Part shown: one piece after another, positions 16,170-23,814 of the stretch
Numbering within the stretch: the first letter of the stretch is position 1
Layout: each line of letters begins with the position of its first letter
Assembly: GCF_001424645.1 (NCBI RefSeq)
Contig: NZ_LMQR01000001.1
Coordinates: 1,414,699-1,478,698 of the forward strand
Length of the DNA: 64,000 nucleotides
Direction of reading: 5' to 3'
Origin: Frigoribacterium sp. Leaf415
Lineage (GTDB): Bacteria; Actinomycetota; Actinomycetes; Actinomycetales; Microbacteriaceae
Made by a program: the position numbers and the translations under genes
The notes under the pieces: model-generated
What the model was told of the DNA's origin: nothing
Database searches by the model: none
The model's input: the letters and a program-made list of their open reading frames with translations, nothing else

Positions 16170-17818
16170 GCGCGGAGGCCGATCTGCAGGTAGTCGAACT
16201 CGAAGCCGAACTCGCGGTAGTTGAGGACGTCGCGCGACAGGCCGACGAGGCGGTCGCCGAACATGGGGGTCATGTCGGCGGAGTCCTCGACGACGATGCG
16301 CTGGGCGTCCTGGTAGAGCGTCATGCGGCGGGTGTCGTCCATCTCGGCGCGGGCGTCGTCGAGCAGCCCGTCGAAGATCGGGTTCGACCAGGCGCTCTCG
16401 TTGTAGGACGAGCCGGTGCGGAAGATCTGGTTGAGCAGCTGGTCGATCGGGCGGCCGGTGAACCAGTAGCTGACCATGAGGGGCTTCTGCATCCATATCT
16501 GTGTGTAGTACGAGTCCGACGAGGCGTTGCGCACGGTCAGGTCGATGCCCGCGTCGCGGACGGCGTCGCGGTAGGCGACCGCCATCGGGGTGAAGACCGA
16601 CTCGTAGCTGGACGTGTAGATCTCGGTCTTCAGCCCCTCGCGGCCGGCCTGCTTGAGCAGGGCCCGGGCCTGGTCGGGGTCATAGGCGCGCTGATCGTCG
16701 AGCCAGACGGCCTGCGACGGAGGCACGGGGTTGTCCCAGCCGGGCGAGCCGGTGCCCTGCAGTGCGGTGGCGACGACGGCCTGCGGGTCGTAGGCGAGCT
16801 TCATGGCCTGGCGTACGAGCGGGTCGCTGAACTCGGCGCTCGTGGCGAGCATCGGGATCGTGTACCACTGGGCGTCGGGCGCGCGGGCGACGGTGGCGCC
16901 GGCCGAGGCGCTGACGACCTGGGCGGTGGCGAAGTCGAGGTTGGTCTGGCTGATGAGGTCGATCTGGCCGGCGAGCAGGGCGTTGACGCGGGCGGTGGTG
17001 TCCTGGATCGAGTAGAAGTCGATGCCGTCGAGCACGGGGCGGCCGGCGAAGTGGTCGTCGAACGCCTCGACGCTGCCGGTGCCCGCGGGCTCGAAGCTCG
17101 ACAGGCGGAACGGGCCGGTGCCGATGCCCGTGCGTCCGATGCCGCCGCCCTGGCTCGGGTCGGCGCTGCCCTCGGGCACGATGTAGCACTGGTACGCGGT
17201 CAGCAGCGAGGGGAACTCGGCGTTCGGCGTCAGCAGGTCGAAGCGCAGGGTGAGCGGGTCGACGGCGGTCATGCCGCCGGGGCCGATCATCGCGGCGAGC
17301 ACCTCGCCCTGGGGTGAGGCGGTGTCGGGGTCGAGGATGTGCTCGATCGAGTAGATGGCGTCGGCGGCGGTGAAGCGGCGGCCGTCGTGGAAGCGGACGC
17401 CTTCGCGGAGGCGGAAGGTCCAGCTCGTGCCGTCGGCGTTCGCGGACCAGTCGTCGGCGAGGTCGGGCACGGTGACGCCGGCGTCGTCGAGCTTGACGAG
17501 CCGGTTGTAGAGGGCGCCGAGGTACTCGTAGGCCGAGAGCGAGCTGGCGGAGTCGAGGGTCTCGGCGGCGGAGGCGGCCGGGCGCGCGATGCGCAGGCGT
17601 CCGCCGCGGCGCGGGGTGCCGGTGGCGGCGGCCTCGGGGATGGTCGGGGTGCTGCGGGCGGGGGTGCAGCCGGCGAGGGTGAGCAGGCCGAGGCCGGCGA
17701 GCCCTGCGGCGCCGGCGAGGACGGTGCGGCGGCTCGGGCCTGTGCCGCGGTCGGCGCTGCCGTCGGCGCCTCGCGCCGGGCTGAGCGCATGTCGGTGTTC
17801 GGGGACGATCGGTGTCAT
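16166..17818 (-). CDS. Oligopeptide-type ABC importer solute-binding lipoprotein
   Basis: 550 residues. After a 28-residue head, the signal has a twin-arginine (SRRTVLAG), a hydrophobic stretch, and a lipobox LAGC near residue 50, so export is probably by Tat with lipid anchoring. The mature SBP_bac_5 fold is shown by SLSAYEYLGALYNRLVKLDD, the family motif WTFRLREGVRFHDGRRFTAADAIYSI, and MKLAYDPQAVVATALQG. It is first in the operon (binding protein, DppB, DppC, fused ATPase, CocE hydrolase, TetR). Actual ligand unknown. Confidence 0.93.
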   Translation of the reverse strand: MTPIVPEHRHALSPARGADGSADRGTGPSRRTVLAGAAGLAGLGLLTLAGCTPARSTPTIPEAAATGTPRRGGRLRIARPAASAAETLDSASSLSAYEYLGALYNRLVKLDDAGVTVPDLADDWSANADGTSWTFRLREGVRFHDGRRFTAADAIYSIEHILDPDTASPQGEVLAAMIGPGGMTAVDPLTLRFDLLTPNAEFPSLLTAYQCYIVPEGSADPSQGGGIGRTGIGTGPFRLSSFEPAGTGSVEAFDDHFAGRPVLDGIDFYSIQDTTARVNALLAGQIDLISQTNLDFATAQVVSASAGATVARAPDAQWYTIPMLATSAEFSDPLVRQAMKLAYDPQAVVATALQGTGSPGWDNPVPPSQAVWLDDQRAYDPDQARALLKQAGREGLKTEIYTSSYESVFTPMAVAYRDAVRDAGIDLTVRNASSDSYYTQIWMQKPLMVSYWFTGRPIDQLLNQIFRTGSSYNESAWSNPIFDGLLDDARAEMDDTRRMTLYQDAQRIVVEDSADMTPMFGDRLVGLSRDVLNYREFGFEFDYLQIGLRA

Positions 17819-17836
17819 GCGGGGATGGCCTTCCGT

Positions 17837-17858
17837 TTATCGTTCGGGTGAACGATAA
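17837..17858. promoter_or_regulatory. Perfect palindrome upstream of the importer operon
   Basis: TTATCGTTC-gggt-GAACGATAA has perfect 9-base arms, 18 bases before the binding-protein start. Symmetry and place fit an operator; the operon's own TetR protein is the likely binder (inference). Confidence 0.6.
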
Positions 17859-18027
17859 GGGAGGTTCGCGGCCGCGGCCAGTTCACCAGGGCCCCGGAGG
17901 TGCGGGTCGGCACCTCCCCGAATCCTCCGTTCTCCGCGCCCCGCCGCGGATGCGGGCGTCCCCGTGCCGCAGCGTGCACGGGCTGCAGTCTTCACCCAGT
18001 CGTTACACGAGGGTGCCTCGCCGACGC

Positions 18028-18040
18028 GACCCGCGCCTCC
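18028..18040 (-). repeat. Dispersed 13-base motif, intergenic
   Basis: Exact GACCCGCGCCTCC, 22 bases left of hairpin element A1 in the gap between the divergent importer and amidohydrolase genes. Confidence 0.85.
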
Positions 18041-18062
18041 TCGGGCTGGCCCTCTCGTCTCG

Positions 18063-18122
18063 GTCGAGTGGTCCCAAAACGTCCCTCCCCGCCCCACGAA
18101 GGACGTTTTCTGACCACTCGAT
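18063..18122. repeat. Hairpin repeat family A, copy 1
   Basis: Left arm begins TCGAGTGGTCCCAAAACG and right arm ends CGTTTTCTGACCACTCGA; about 25-base arms with a few mismatches and a 10-base loop. It sits in a divergent promoter region, so it is not simply a terminator. Confidence 0.8.
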
Positions 18123-18212
18123 CGGTCCGCCGGGGCACCCCGGCCCGCCCGGGCGTTGACTGGCGCTCGCGACGGCCTACCCACCGAACCGTCCTCGCGA
18201 ACGGAGCCACCC

Positions 18213-19193
18213 ATGCCCCTGATCGGCATCGAAGAGCACTGGACCACCCCCGAGCTGAAGGCCGCGCTCGAGTCGCTGCCACCCGAGCTGCGGGACGACA
18301 GCCTCGCGTTCAACGAGCGGGGTGACCACCTGACCCGACTCGAGGACGTCGGAGACGGGCGCATCGCCGCGATGGACGAGCAGGGCGTCGACGTGCAGGT
18401 GTTGTCGGTGGCTCCCCCGGCGACCGGGCAGTTGCCTCCGGCCGATGCGCGTCGGCTCGCTCGGGAGCTCAACGACGTCGCGGCGGAGGCCGTGGCGCGG
18501 CATCCCACGCGCCTCCGGGCGTTGGCGACCCTGCCGATGGCCGACCCGCAGGCGGTGTCGGGCGAGTTCGAGCGGGCGTCCGCGGCCGGTTTCGTGGGGG
18601 CGATGGTCTACGGCCGGACCGGTGACGTGCCCCTCGACGATTCGCGGTACGACGACCTGTTGGCGACGGCGGCTCGGCTCGGCAGGCCACTCTTCATCCA
18701 CCCGCAGATCCCGACGCGGGAGGTGCGCGCGGCCCAGTACGGAGGCCTCGGCGACCTGACGGGGCTGGCCCTGTCGACGTTCGCGTGGGGCTGGCACCTC
18801 GAGGCGGCGACGGCGGCGTTGCGGTTGATCGCGAGCGGGGCGTTCGACCGGCACCCCGAGCTGCAGATCGTGTTGGGGCACTGGGGCGAGCTGTTGCTGT
18901 TCTGGTTGAGCCGGGCCGACGGGCTGGCGGGGCTGGCGGGCCTCGATCGCACGGTGAGCGAGTACGTGCGGCAGAACGTGCACATCACGGCGTCGGGCAT
19001 GTTCGAGCCGGCGCTGCTGCGGCACGCGCTCGAGGTGACGACGATCGACCGACTGCTCTTCTCGACCGACTACCCCTTCCAGCACCCGACGGGCGACGAG
19101 GTGCAGGCCTTCCTCGGCGAGTTCGCGACGGACGCCGACCGCGACGCCTTCGCCGGCGGCAACGCGGCCCGCCTCTTCGGCATCGACGTCTGA
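18213..19193 (+). CDS. Amidohydrolase-2 family protein, resorcylate decarboxylase-like
   Basis: 326 residues from ATG 18213 with GGAG 6 bases upstream. The N-terminal metal motif is IGIEEHW, the E-x-H form seen in gamma-resorcylate and 5-carboxyvanillate decarboxylases, not the H-x-H of most amidohydrolases. Further ligands match: FIHPQIP, LQIVLGHWGE and LLFSTDYPF. By family, it would remove or add CO2 on a hydroxybenzoate with a bound divalent metal. It is divergent from the importer operon, which suggests joint use of an imported aromatic or amide compound. The substrate is inference. Confidence 0.85.
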   Translation: MPLIGIEEHWTTPELKAALESLPPELRDDSLAFNERGDHLTRLEDVGDGRIAAMDEQGVDVQVLSVAPPATGQLPPADARRLARELNDVAAEAVARHPTRLRALATLPMADPQAVSGEFERASAAGFVGAMVYGRTGDVPLDDSRYDDLLATAARLGRPLFIHPQIPTREVRAAQYGGLGDLTGLALSTFAWGWHLEAATAALRLIASGAFDRHPELQIVLGHWGELLLFWLSRADGLAGLAGLDRTVSEYVRQNVHITASGMFEPALLRHALEVTTIDRLLFSTDYPFQHPTGDEVQAFLGEFATDADRDAFAGGNAARLFGIDV

Positions 19194-19196
19194 GAA

Positions 19197-19209
19197 GGAG
19201 GCGCGGGTC
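19197..19209 (+). repeat. Dispersed 13-base motif just after a stop codon
   Basis: Exact GGAGGCGCGGGTC starting 3 bases after the amidohydrolase TGA, and about 33 bases before hairpin A5. Confidence 0.86.
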
Positions 19210-19241
19210 GGTTCGCCCGCGTCTGTCACCCCGGTGCTCGC

Positions 19242-19300
19242 GCGAGTGGGCAGAAGGTGCTCGTCCCGAGCCACCGAGCAACAACTCCTGCCCACTCGAT
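19242..19300. repeat. Hairpin repeat family A, divergent copy (A5)
   Basis: Left arm GCGAGTGGGCAGAAGG and right arm CTCCTGCCCACTCGAT can pair; the inner part has drifted. Same outer ends (CGAGTGG / CCACTCG) as the other family A members. Confidence 0.6.
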
Positions 19301-19378
19301 GTCTTCGGGTGGGCCGCATGACCGGGGTGACCGGGGTGACCCTCGAAGCGGGACGCCGTCCGGCGCCGTGCGGCGCCG

Positions 19379-19384
19379 TAGTCT
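19379..19384 (+). promoter_or_regulatory. -10 box for leaderless gene at 19391
   Basis: TAGTCT ends 6 bases before the ATG, so transcription should start at the start codon. No ribosome site is present. Confidence 0.5.
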
Positions 19385-19390
19385 GTGCGC

Positions 19391-19675
19391 ATGGCCACCC
19401 CGACCACTCCCCGTCTCGGCCGCCTGGCCGTCGTCGCCGCGATCGTCGGTGCCGTGGGCTACGGCGTGGCCGTGCTGCTCATCTGGGCGCCGTTCGGTCC
19501 GACGGGCAGCGTCCGGTACTCGACCGAGCCACCCGTCGACTGGTTGACCATCCGTCGGACGGCGGCCGCCGTGCTCGGGACCTTCGGACTCGCCGCCCTG
19601 GCGACGGCCCTCGTGCTCGCACTGGTCGTGCTGGTGCGGTGGGCCGTCGCGAGGCGCCCGACCCGCGCCTCCTGA
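19391..19675 (+). CDS. Small two-TM membrane protein, unknown
   Basis: 94 residues; I do not recognise a family. Two strong hydrophobic segments (LAVVAAIVGAVGYGVAVLLIW and FGLAALATALVLALVVLVRW) are joined by a polar loop with YSTEPPVDWLTIRRT. The start at ATG 19391 fits a leaderless promoter (TAGTCT, 6 bases upstream). The last residues, PTRAS, are encoded by an exact copy of the dispersed motif (19660-19672) and the stop follows at once, so the repeat has become the C-terminus. The next gene begins about 12 bases later. Confidence 0.65.
   Translation: MATPTTPRLGRLAVVAAIVGAVGYGVAVLLIWAPFGPTGSVRYSTEPPVDWLTIRRTAAAVLGTFGLAALATALVLALVVLVRWAVARRPTRAS
19660..19672 (-). repeat. Dispersed 13-base motif forming a C-terminus
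   Basis: Exact GACCCGCGCCTCC directly followed by the TGA of the small membrane protein gene. Confidence 0.85.
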
Positions 19676-19686
19676 TCGGGTCGTCC

Positions 19687-19968
19687 GTGATCAACCTCGT
19701 CGCACTCGTCCCGGCCCTGCTCACGGCGGCCGTTCTGGCCGTCGTGCGCTGGGCGCCCCGAGGTACCCGGTCGGATCTCCGCCGGTGGGGCACCCGGGCC
19801 TTCGTGTTCTGGACGGCGGTCGCCGCAGGCGCCCTCGTCGCCCTGCTCACGGGTCTGCGCATGCAACACGCCGACCTCGCCGTGTGGTCGGCCTTCGCTC
19901 TCGTCGCGGCGGGCGTCGCGGCCGTGACCGCCGTGGCCGTGCGGTTGGTGTCGTCGTTCAGACGGTGA
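19687..19968 (+). CDS. Small membrane protein, unknown
   Basis: About 93 residues from GTG 19687; the start is uncertain, as no strong ribosome site is seen. Three hydrophobic stretches are visible (LVALVPALLTAAVLAVVRW, FVFWTAVAAGALVALLTGL, AVWSAFALVAAGVAAVTAVAV). It follows the preceding small membrane protein gene by 12 bases and looks like its operon partner. No family recognised. Confidence 0.5.
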   Translation: MINLVALVPALLTAAVLAVVRWAPRGTRSDLRRWGTRAFVFWTAVAAGALVALLTGLRMQHADLAVWSAFALVAAGVAAVTAVAVRLVSSFRR

Positions 19969-20046
19969 TCCGGTAAGGACCGGATCATCGAACGGGCGAC
20001 CTGGCGTCACCCGGGCTCCGAGTTCGGGGCACAGGGCTCGGGGCAC

Positions 20047-20889
20047 CTACCCGAACGTCGCCACGAGCGTGCTCGTGAACGTCGCCACCAACGCTATGAC
20101 GACTCCCCCGCTCGCGCCGAGCACGCCGAGGGCCGCTCCGACCCGCCACCGCCGTCGACGACGGGCCGCGTCGTCGATGTCGCGGCGCAGGCGCTCGAAG
20201 CGGTGTTCGTGACGGAGCGTGTCCGTCAGCACCAGCGCCTCCTTGTGCCAGGTGCCGCGCTCTTCGGCGACCATGGTCAGGTAGGCCAGCGCCTCAGGCG
20301 AGAGCACCCGCGGCCCGTTCATCAGCCACTTCCGCAGGCGGGCGGCGACGACCACCGGCACGGTGGGCGTCTTGTTGCCGACGGTCAGTGAGGCCTCACC
20401 CACAAGCACGATGACGGGCTTGACGAAGATCTCGGTACCGGCCGCCCTCGACAACAGCCGGGAGGCGCGGGTCGCCTCATGAAGGGAGTTGCGAGAGTGG
20501 TCGGTCCGGTGTCCGCCGACTGTGACCAAGCCGCCGCCGACCCAGACCTTCTTGCCGGCGTGGTGCTTCGTGTTGACGGTGAAGACGCCCGTCGGGCCGA
20601 TGACGACGTGGTCGATGTCGGACTCGCCCGAGCCGACCGGGACGGAGTGCAGCACGGTCCACTCGGGCCCGAGCTCGGCGAGCACGCGGGCGACCTCGAT
20701 CTCACCGAGGGCTCCTTGGTACCAGCTGCGAGCGTCGGCCGAGAGCGGGTCCCCACCGAAGAACCGTTGCCGCCGGGTGAGGGCGGGTGCGGCGGCCTGG
20801 ACGCGGAGGCACGCCTGCATCACCGAGTAGGCCGGTCGTCGGGCCTTCAACGTCATCGCCACGCTTCCGCGCGCCACGGTCTCGCTCAT
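20047..20889 (-). CDS. NERD-domain (nuclease-related) protein
   Basis: 280 residues from ATG 20889, preceded by AGGGGGAA. The NERD domain (about 55-165) shows GALGEIEVARVLAELGPEWTVLHSV, GSGESDIDHVVIGPTGVFTVNTKHH and the K in NTKHHAGKKVWV, the D...K arrangement of a PD-(D/E)xK-like fold. A C-terminal membrane segment (VGAALGVLGASGGVVIALVATF) anchors it. NERD proteins are often found in mobile or stress contexts; the function here is not known. An exact dispersed motif (20461-20473) encodes ATRAS just after the nuclease-like core. Confidence 0.85.
   Translation of the reverse strand: MSETVARGSVAMTLKARRPAYSVMQACLRVQAAAPALTRRQRFFGGDPLSADARSWYQGALGEIEVARVLAELGPEWTVLHSVPVGSGESDIDHVVIGPTGVFTVNTKHHAGKKVWVGGGLVTVGGHRTDHSRNSLHEATRASRLLSRAAGTEIFVKPVIVLVGEASLTVGNKTPTVPVVVAARLRKWLMNGPRVLSPEALAYLTMVAEERGTWHKEALVLTDTLRHEHRFERLRRDIDDAARRRRRWRVGAALGVLGASGGVVIALVATFTSTLVATFG
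20461..20473 (+). repeat. Dispersed 13-base motif inside NERD gene
   Basis: Exact GGAGGCGCGGGTC, read on the gene strand as TRAS within SLHEATRASRLL, inside the folded domain rather than a terminal tail. Confidence 0.85.
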
Positions 20890-20980
20890 GTGATTCCCCC
20901 TGCCCACACGGTAGGGCGACACATGACGTGCAGACGAGCCCCCGTTGGGAGGCCAGCCCGGTCCTTGGTCAGCGGGCTCG

Positions 20981-21040
20981 ATCGAGTGGTCAGAAAACGT
21001 CCTTCCGCCGCGGGCGAAGGACACTTTCTGACCACTCGAC
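20981..21040. repeat. Hairpin repeat family A, copy 2
   Basis: Left arm ATCGAGTGGTCAGAAAACG (then TCCTTC) and right arm (GAAGGAC then) ACTTTCTGACCACTCGA; 25-base arms with two or three mismatches and a 10-base G+C loop. Lies between two leftward genes. Confidence 0.82.
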
Positions 21041-21069
21041 CCTTGTCGGGAGGCACTTCTGGCGAGCGC

Positions 21070-21750
21070 CTACCGGTCGCAGGCGATCCGGTCGCCGTCA
21101 CGGTCGAGGTCGTAGATGTCCGAGCCGACGACGGTGACCGGCCCCTGGACGTAGGCGGGGCCGTTGCCGCTGCCCCCGGCGCAGTCGACGTCCGAGGCGA
21201 CGGGGACGCACGCCCCGGAGTAGTTCGAGTCGCACCCACCCGCAGCCGGAGCCGGCGCCGGCGCCGGTGCAGCGACGGGTGCCGGGGCGACGTAGGGCAC
21301 GCGAGTCCCGACGCTCGTGACCTGTGACACCGGGGCGACCGTGACGGTCTCGCTGACGAGGGTGCGGGCGGTCTCGACTCCGTCGGTGGTCGTCACCTCG
21401 TAGGTGTGGATCTTCGTGCCCGCCTGTCCGGTGGTCGTCACGGCGCTGGTGCCGACGTCGAGGTTCGGGTCGTCGACCGAGACCGACTCGAACGGGACGC
21501 TCTCGCTCTCGTCGACGCGGGTGACGCTGACGACCGGGGTGGGAGTCGGAGTGGGGGTCGGGCTCGTCGTGGCGTCGACGGCGACGAAGGGCTGCGCCGC
21601 ACCGTCCGGGCCGGCAGCCTCGCCCGCCCCGGAGAAAGCACCGACGGCGGCCGCGTTCGCCGCGCCTCCGACGACCAGCAGGAAGGCCATGAAGCCACAC
21701 GCGATCAACACCCGGCCCGTGTTCGTGAGCCTGTTCCACCACAACGTCAT
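21070..21750 (-). CDS. Exported G5- and excalibur-domain protein
   Basis: 226 residues from ATG 21750 (AGGGGAA upstream). An N-terminal membrane or signal segment (VLIACGFMAFLLVVGGAANAAA) is followed by a Thr/Pro linker (TPTPTPTP). Next is a G5-like domain (about 75-140: VDESESVPFESVSVDDPNL, then KIHTYEVTTTDGVETARTLVSE) and a C-terminal excalibur domain with DLDRDGDRIACDR, a calcium-binding-like DxDxDGxxCE motif. G5 domains bind cell-wall sugars or metals, so this is probably a surface or wall-associated protein. It lacks the catalytic domain usually attached (Rpf or nuclease). Confidence 0.85.
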   Translation of the reverse strand: MTLWWNRLTNTGRVLIACGFMAFLLVVGGAANAAAVGAFSGAGEAAGPDGAAQPFVAVDATTSPTPTPTPTPVVSVTRVDESESVPFESVSVDDPNLDVGTSAVTTTGQAGTKIHTYEVTTTDGVETARTLVSETVTVAPVSQVTSVGTRVPYVAPAPVAAPAPAPAPAAGGCDSNYSGACVPVASDVDCAGGSGNGPAYVQGPVTVVGSDIYDLDRDGDRIACDR

Positions 21751-21845
21751 CGTCGTTCCCCTCGACACCTGGCCGGAATCGACCTCGCACAGTGTCAGCA
21801 GGAACGAAGGCGTGAGGCAGCCCCCGTCCGGGGGTAGAACGACTT

Positions 21846-21930
21846 CTTTCACCTCCAGGTCATCGCACGTCTGACACCGGCCACCTCACCGTCACCTGGC
21901 GGTGAATGAACATCACTCACGAGGTGAAAG
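21846..21930. promoter_or_regulatory. Separated inverted repeat between divergent surface-protein genes
   Basis: CTTTCACCTC (21846-21855) and GAGGTGAAAG (21921-21930) are perfect inverse copies 65 bases apart; between them lies a smaller palindrome, TCACC-tggc-GGTGA (21892-21905). The pair lies upstream of both the G5/excalibur and the lipoprotein genes. May bind one regulator serving both. Confidence 0.35.
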
Positions 21931-22050
21931 AGACACCCGTTGTCGAAAACGGGCCTCTGGAATCGACCCCGACCCATAAGGTCCTGAGGATTGCTCTGCA
22001 CCCGAATGCGAGCTATCCCATCGCCTAAGACCCGTAGAAAGAGACATACG

Positions 22051-22599
22051 ATGTCCCGCGCCACGAAGATCACCACTGCCCTCGCCGCTGCCTCCATCAT
22101 CGGCCTGACCCTCGCCGGCTGTTCAGGCAGCCCGGCAACGGGAACGAGCGGCGAAGCCGCACCCAACATGACCGAGGTCGCGGCCGCTGCCGGCAACTCC
22201 GCTCCCGCGACCGAGGCCGCCAAGACCACCTTCACCTTCGGCGAGACGGCGACCTTCGACGGCCTCACCCTCGGCATCAGTGCCCCGGAAGCCTTCACTC
22301 CGAGCCAGTACGCCTACACCGGCTCGCAGCCCAACAACGTCAAGTTCACGATCACCATCACGAACACAGCGACCGAGGGCTACGACCCGACTCTGACCTT
22401 CATCTCCGCGTCGTCGGGTAGCCAGGAGGCAGAGCAGATCTTCGACACCGAGGGTGGGCTCACCCTCGCTCCCTCGACGACCATCCTCCCGGGCGCCTCT
22501 GTCAGCTACCCCGTCGGCTTCAACGTCGCCGACCCGGCCCAGATCGTCATGGACGTCACCGGCGGTTTCGACTACGAGAAGACCACCTGGACCAACTGA
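22051..22599 (+). CDS. Secreted lipoprotein, DUF4352-like
   Basis: 182 residues from ATG 22051. A signal peptide with lipobox LAGC gives a mature N-terminal cysteine near residue 24, followed by an Ala/Thr linker. The body (about 65-182) looks like a single beta-sandwich of the DUF4352/telokin-like type (TFTFGETATFDGLTLGISAPEAF, VKFTITITNTATEGYDP, FNVADPAQIVMDV). Function unknown; such proteins are membrane-anchored outside the cell. Divergent from the G5/excalibur gene and possibly co-regulated. Confidence 0.8.
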   Translation: MSRATKITTALAAASIIGLTLAGCSGSPATGTSGEAAPNMTEVAAAAGNSAPATEAAKTTFTFGETATFDGLTLGISAPEAFTPSQYAYTGSQPNNVKFTITITNTATEGYDPTLTFISASSGSQEAEQIFDTEGGLTLAPSTTILPGASVSYPVGFNVADPAQIVMDVTGGFDYEKTTWTN

Positions 22600-22663
22600 T
22601 CGTCGATGGCGTCGCCCTTCCCCACCGCGGGAAGGGCGACATCGTGGTCGTGATCCTTGCGGC

Positions 22664-23011
22664 TCAGCTCCCGAGCACGTCCGTGGCCGCCTGATCCGCC
22701 CGCCACGCCCCGACGAGCGTGCCGAACAGCAGTGCCACCATGCTCCCGATCGCCCAGATGGCCATCGCGTCCTCCGACGGGCCCATGACGAGCGGCACCA
22801 CGACCAACCCCACGGCGAGCGCGCACCCCACCGTCACCGGCACGAGTGCTGCACGGTGCCCGGCCTGCCACGCCTCGGGCGACGCCATCACGTGCCGGAA
22901 GCGGATGCCGGCTAGGTGGTTCACGCCGAGCCGTCCCCGGGCGGCGGCGAGCGTCGTCCAGAAGACGACGATGCACCCGGCTAACACGATGAGCGGAACG
23001 ACGACGAGCAT
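22664..23011 (-). CDS. SdpI-like small membrane protein
   Basis: 115 residues with three hydrophobic segments. The loop LAGIRFRHVMASPEAWQAGHRAA matches the SdpI-family motif (GIRxxxxxxSxEAWxxxHR) found in the immunity protein SdpI and its many paralogues. A role in immunity is not implied by this alone. It stands alone, divergent from the GNAT gene with hairpin A3 between them. Confidence 0.75.
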   Translation of the reverse strand: MLVVVPLIVLAGCIVVFWTTLAAARGRLGVNHLAGIRFRHVMASPEAWQAGHRAALVPVTVGCALAVGLVVVPLVMGPSEDAMAIWAIGSMVALLFGTLVGAWRADQAATDVLGS

Positions 23012-23090
23012 CCCACCAGGCTAGGTCGGCGCCTCCGGACACGACTCCCCCGTGCGGCCCGTTCTGATCCGCCGTGGCCCGCCCTGGCGG

Positions 23091-23150
23091 CTCGAGTGGG
23101 CACAAAGTGTCTTTCCGCCGCCGGCGAAGGACATCTTCTGCCCACTAGAG
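23091..23150. repeat. Hairpin repeat family A, copy 3
   Basis: CTCGAGTGGGCACAAAGTG ... CATCTTCTGCCCACTAGAG; 25-base arms with several compensated changes (GGTC/GACC of other copies is GGGC/GCCC here), 10-base loop. It sits between divergent genes. Confidence 0.8.
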
Positions 23151-23179
23151 CCCCACGAGCCCCAGGAAGAATGGTCCCC

Positions 23180-23680
23180 ATGCCCCTCGTCCCCGTCGCC
23201 CCGACCGACGCCGACGCCGACGCCGAGGCCCGAGCCGACCTCCGGGCCTTCCTCGCCGCCGCCGACCTCACCCTCGCCGGTCTCGACTCCCCCACGCCGC
23301 GCCTCCGGCTCTGGGTCGACCGTGACGCCACCGGCACGGTCGTCGGCAGCACCGGCTACGAGCTGAGCGCCGACGGCCGGCACGCCCTGATCCGCAGCGT
23401 CGCCGTCGCTCCCGCCGCCCGCACGCGCGGCGCGGGCTCCCGTCTCGCCCGCCACGCCCTCACCGACGCCGCCGCGCACGGAGCCCGCCACGCCTGGCTC
23501 TTCTCCCGCCGCTCCGGACCGTTCTGGCAGAAGCTCGGCTTCACCCCCGCCGACCGCGACGCCCTCGCCTCGGCCCTCCCCGACACGCACCAGGTGCAGC
23601 TCTTCCGCGCCACCGGCCAGCTCGCCCGCGAGGTCGCCTGGTCGCGCCCCCTCGCCGACCTCCGCCCGACGACCCCCTAG
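23180..23680 (+). CDS. GNAT-family N-acetyltransferase
   Basis: 166 residues. ATG 23180 is preferred over ATG 23171 because AGGAAG (23164-23169) is spaced correctly for it only. The acetyl-CoA loop is RSVAVAPAARTRGAGSRLARHAL and the C-terminal strand is PFWQKLGFTPAD, typical of GNAT and of the ArsN2-like subgroup. The substrate is unknown. Its TAG stop merges with an exact dispersed motif (23680-23692). Confidence 0.82.
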   Translation: MPLVPVAPTDADADAEARADLRAFLAAADLTLAGLDSPTPRLRLWVDRDATGTVVGSTGYELSADGRHALIRSVAVAPAARTRGAGSRLARHALTDAAAHGARHAWLFSRRSGPFWQKLGFTPADRDALASALPDTHQVQLFRATGQLAREVAWSRPLADLRPTTP

Positions 23681-23692
23681 GAGGCGCGGGTC
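23680..23692 (+). repeat. Dispersed 13-base motif overlapping a stop codon
   Basis: Exact GGAGGCGCGGGTC whose first G is the last base of the GNAT TAG stop; hairpin A4 begins 25 bases further on. Confidence 0.86.
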
Positions 23693-23717
23693 GGTCCACG
23701 CCCGCCCCTCCGGTCAT

Positions 23718-23777
23718 CGAGTGGTCCCGAAACGTCCTTCGCCCTTGCCCGAACGACGATCCGGGACCACTCGACCC
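23718..23777. repeat. Hairpin repeat family A, copy 4
   Basis: ATCGAGTGGTCCCGAAACG ... ATCCGGGACCACTCGAC; outer 13 bases pair well, the inner part is imperfect. Lies between two rightward genes. Confidence 0.72.
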
Positions 23778-23801
23778 CGCCCCGCCGAGAGTGACACCCC
23801 G

Positions 23802-23807
23802 TACGAT
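23802..23807 (+). promoter_or_regulatory. -10 box for leaderless grpB-like gene
   Basis: TACGAT followed by 7 bases and the ATG at 23815; no ribosome site between. Confidence 0.5.
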
Positions 23808-23814
23808 CGCCCCG

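Noticed and set aside
18063..18122. Family A hairpins as ordinary terminators
   Set aside because: No T-run on either side and several lie between divergent starts, where no transcript ends.
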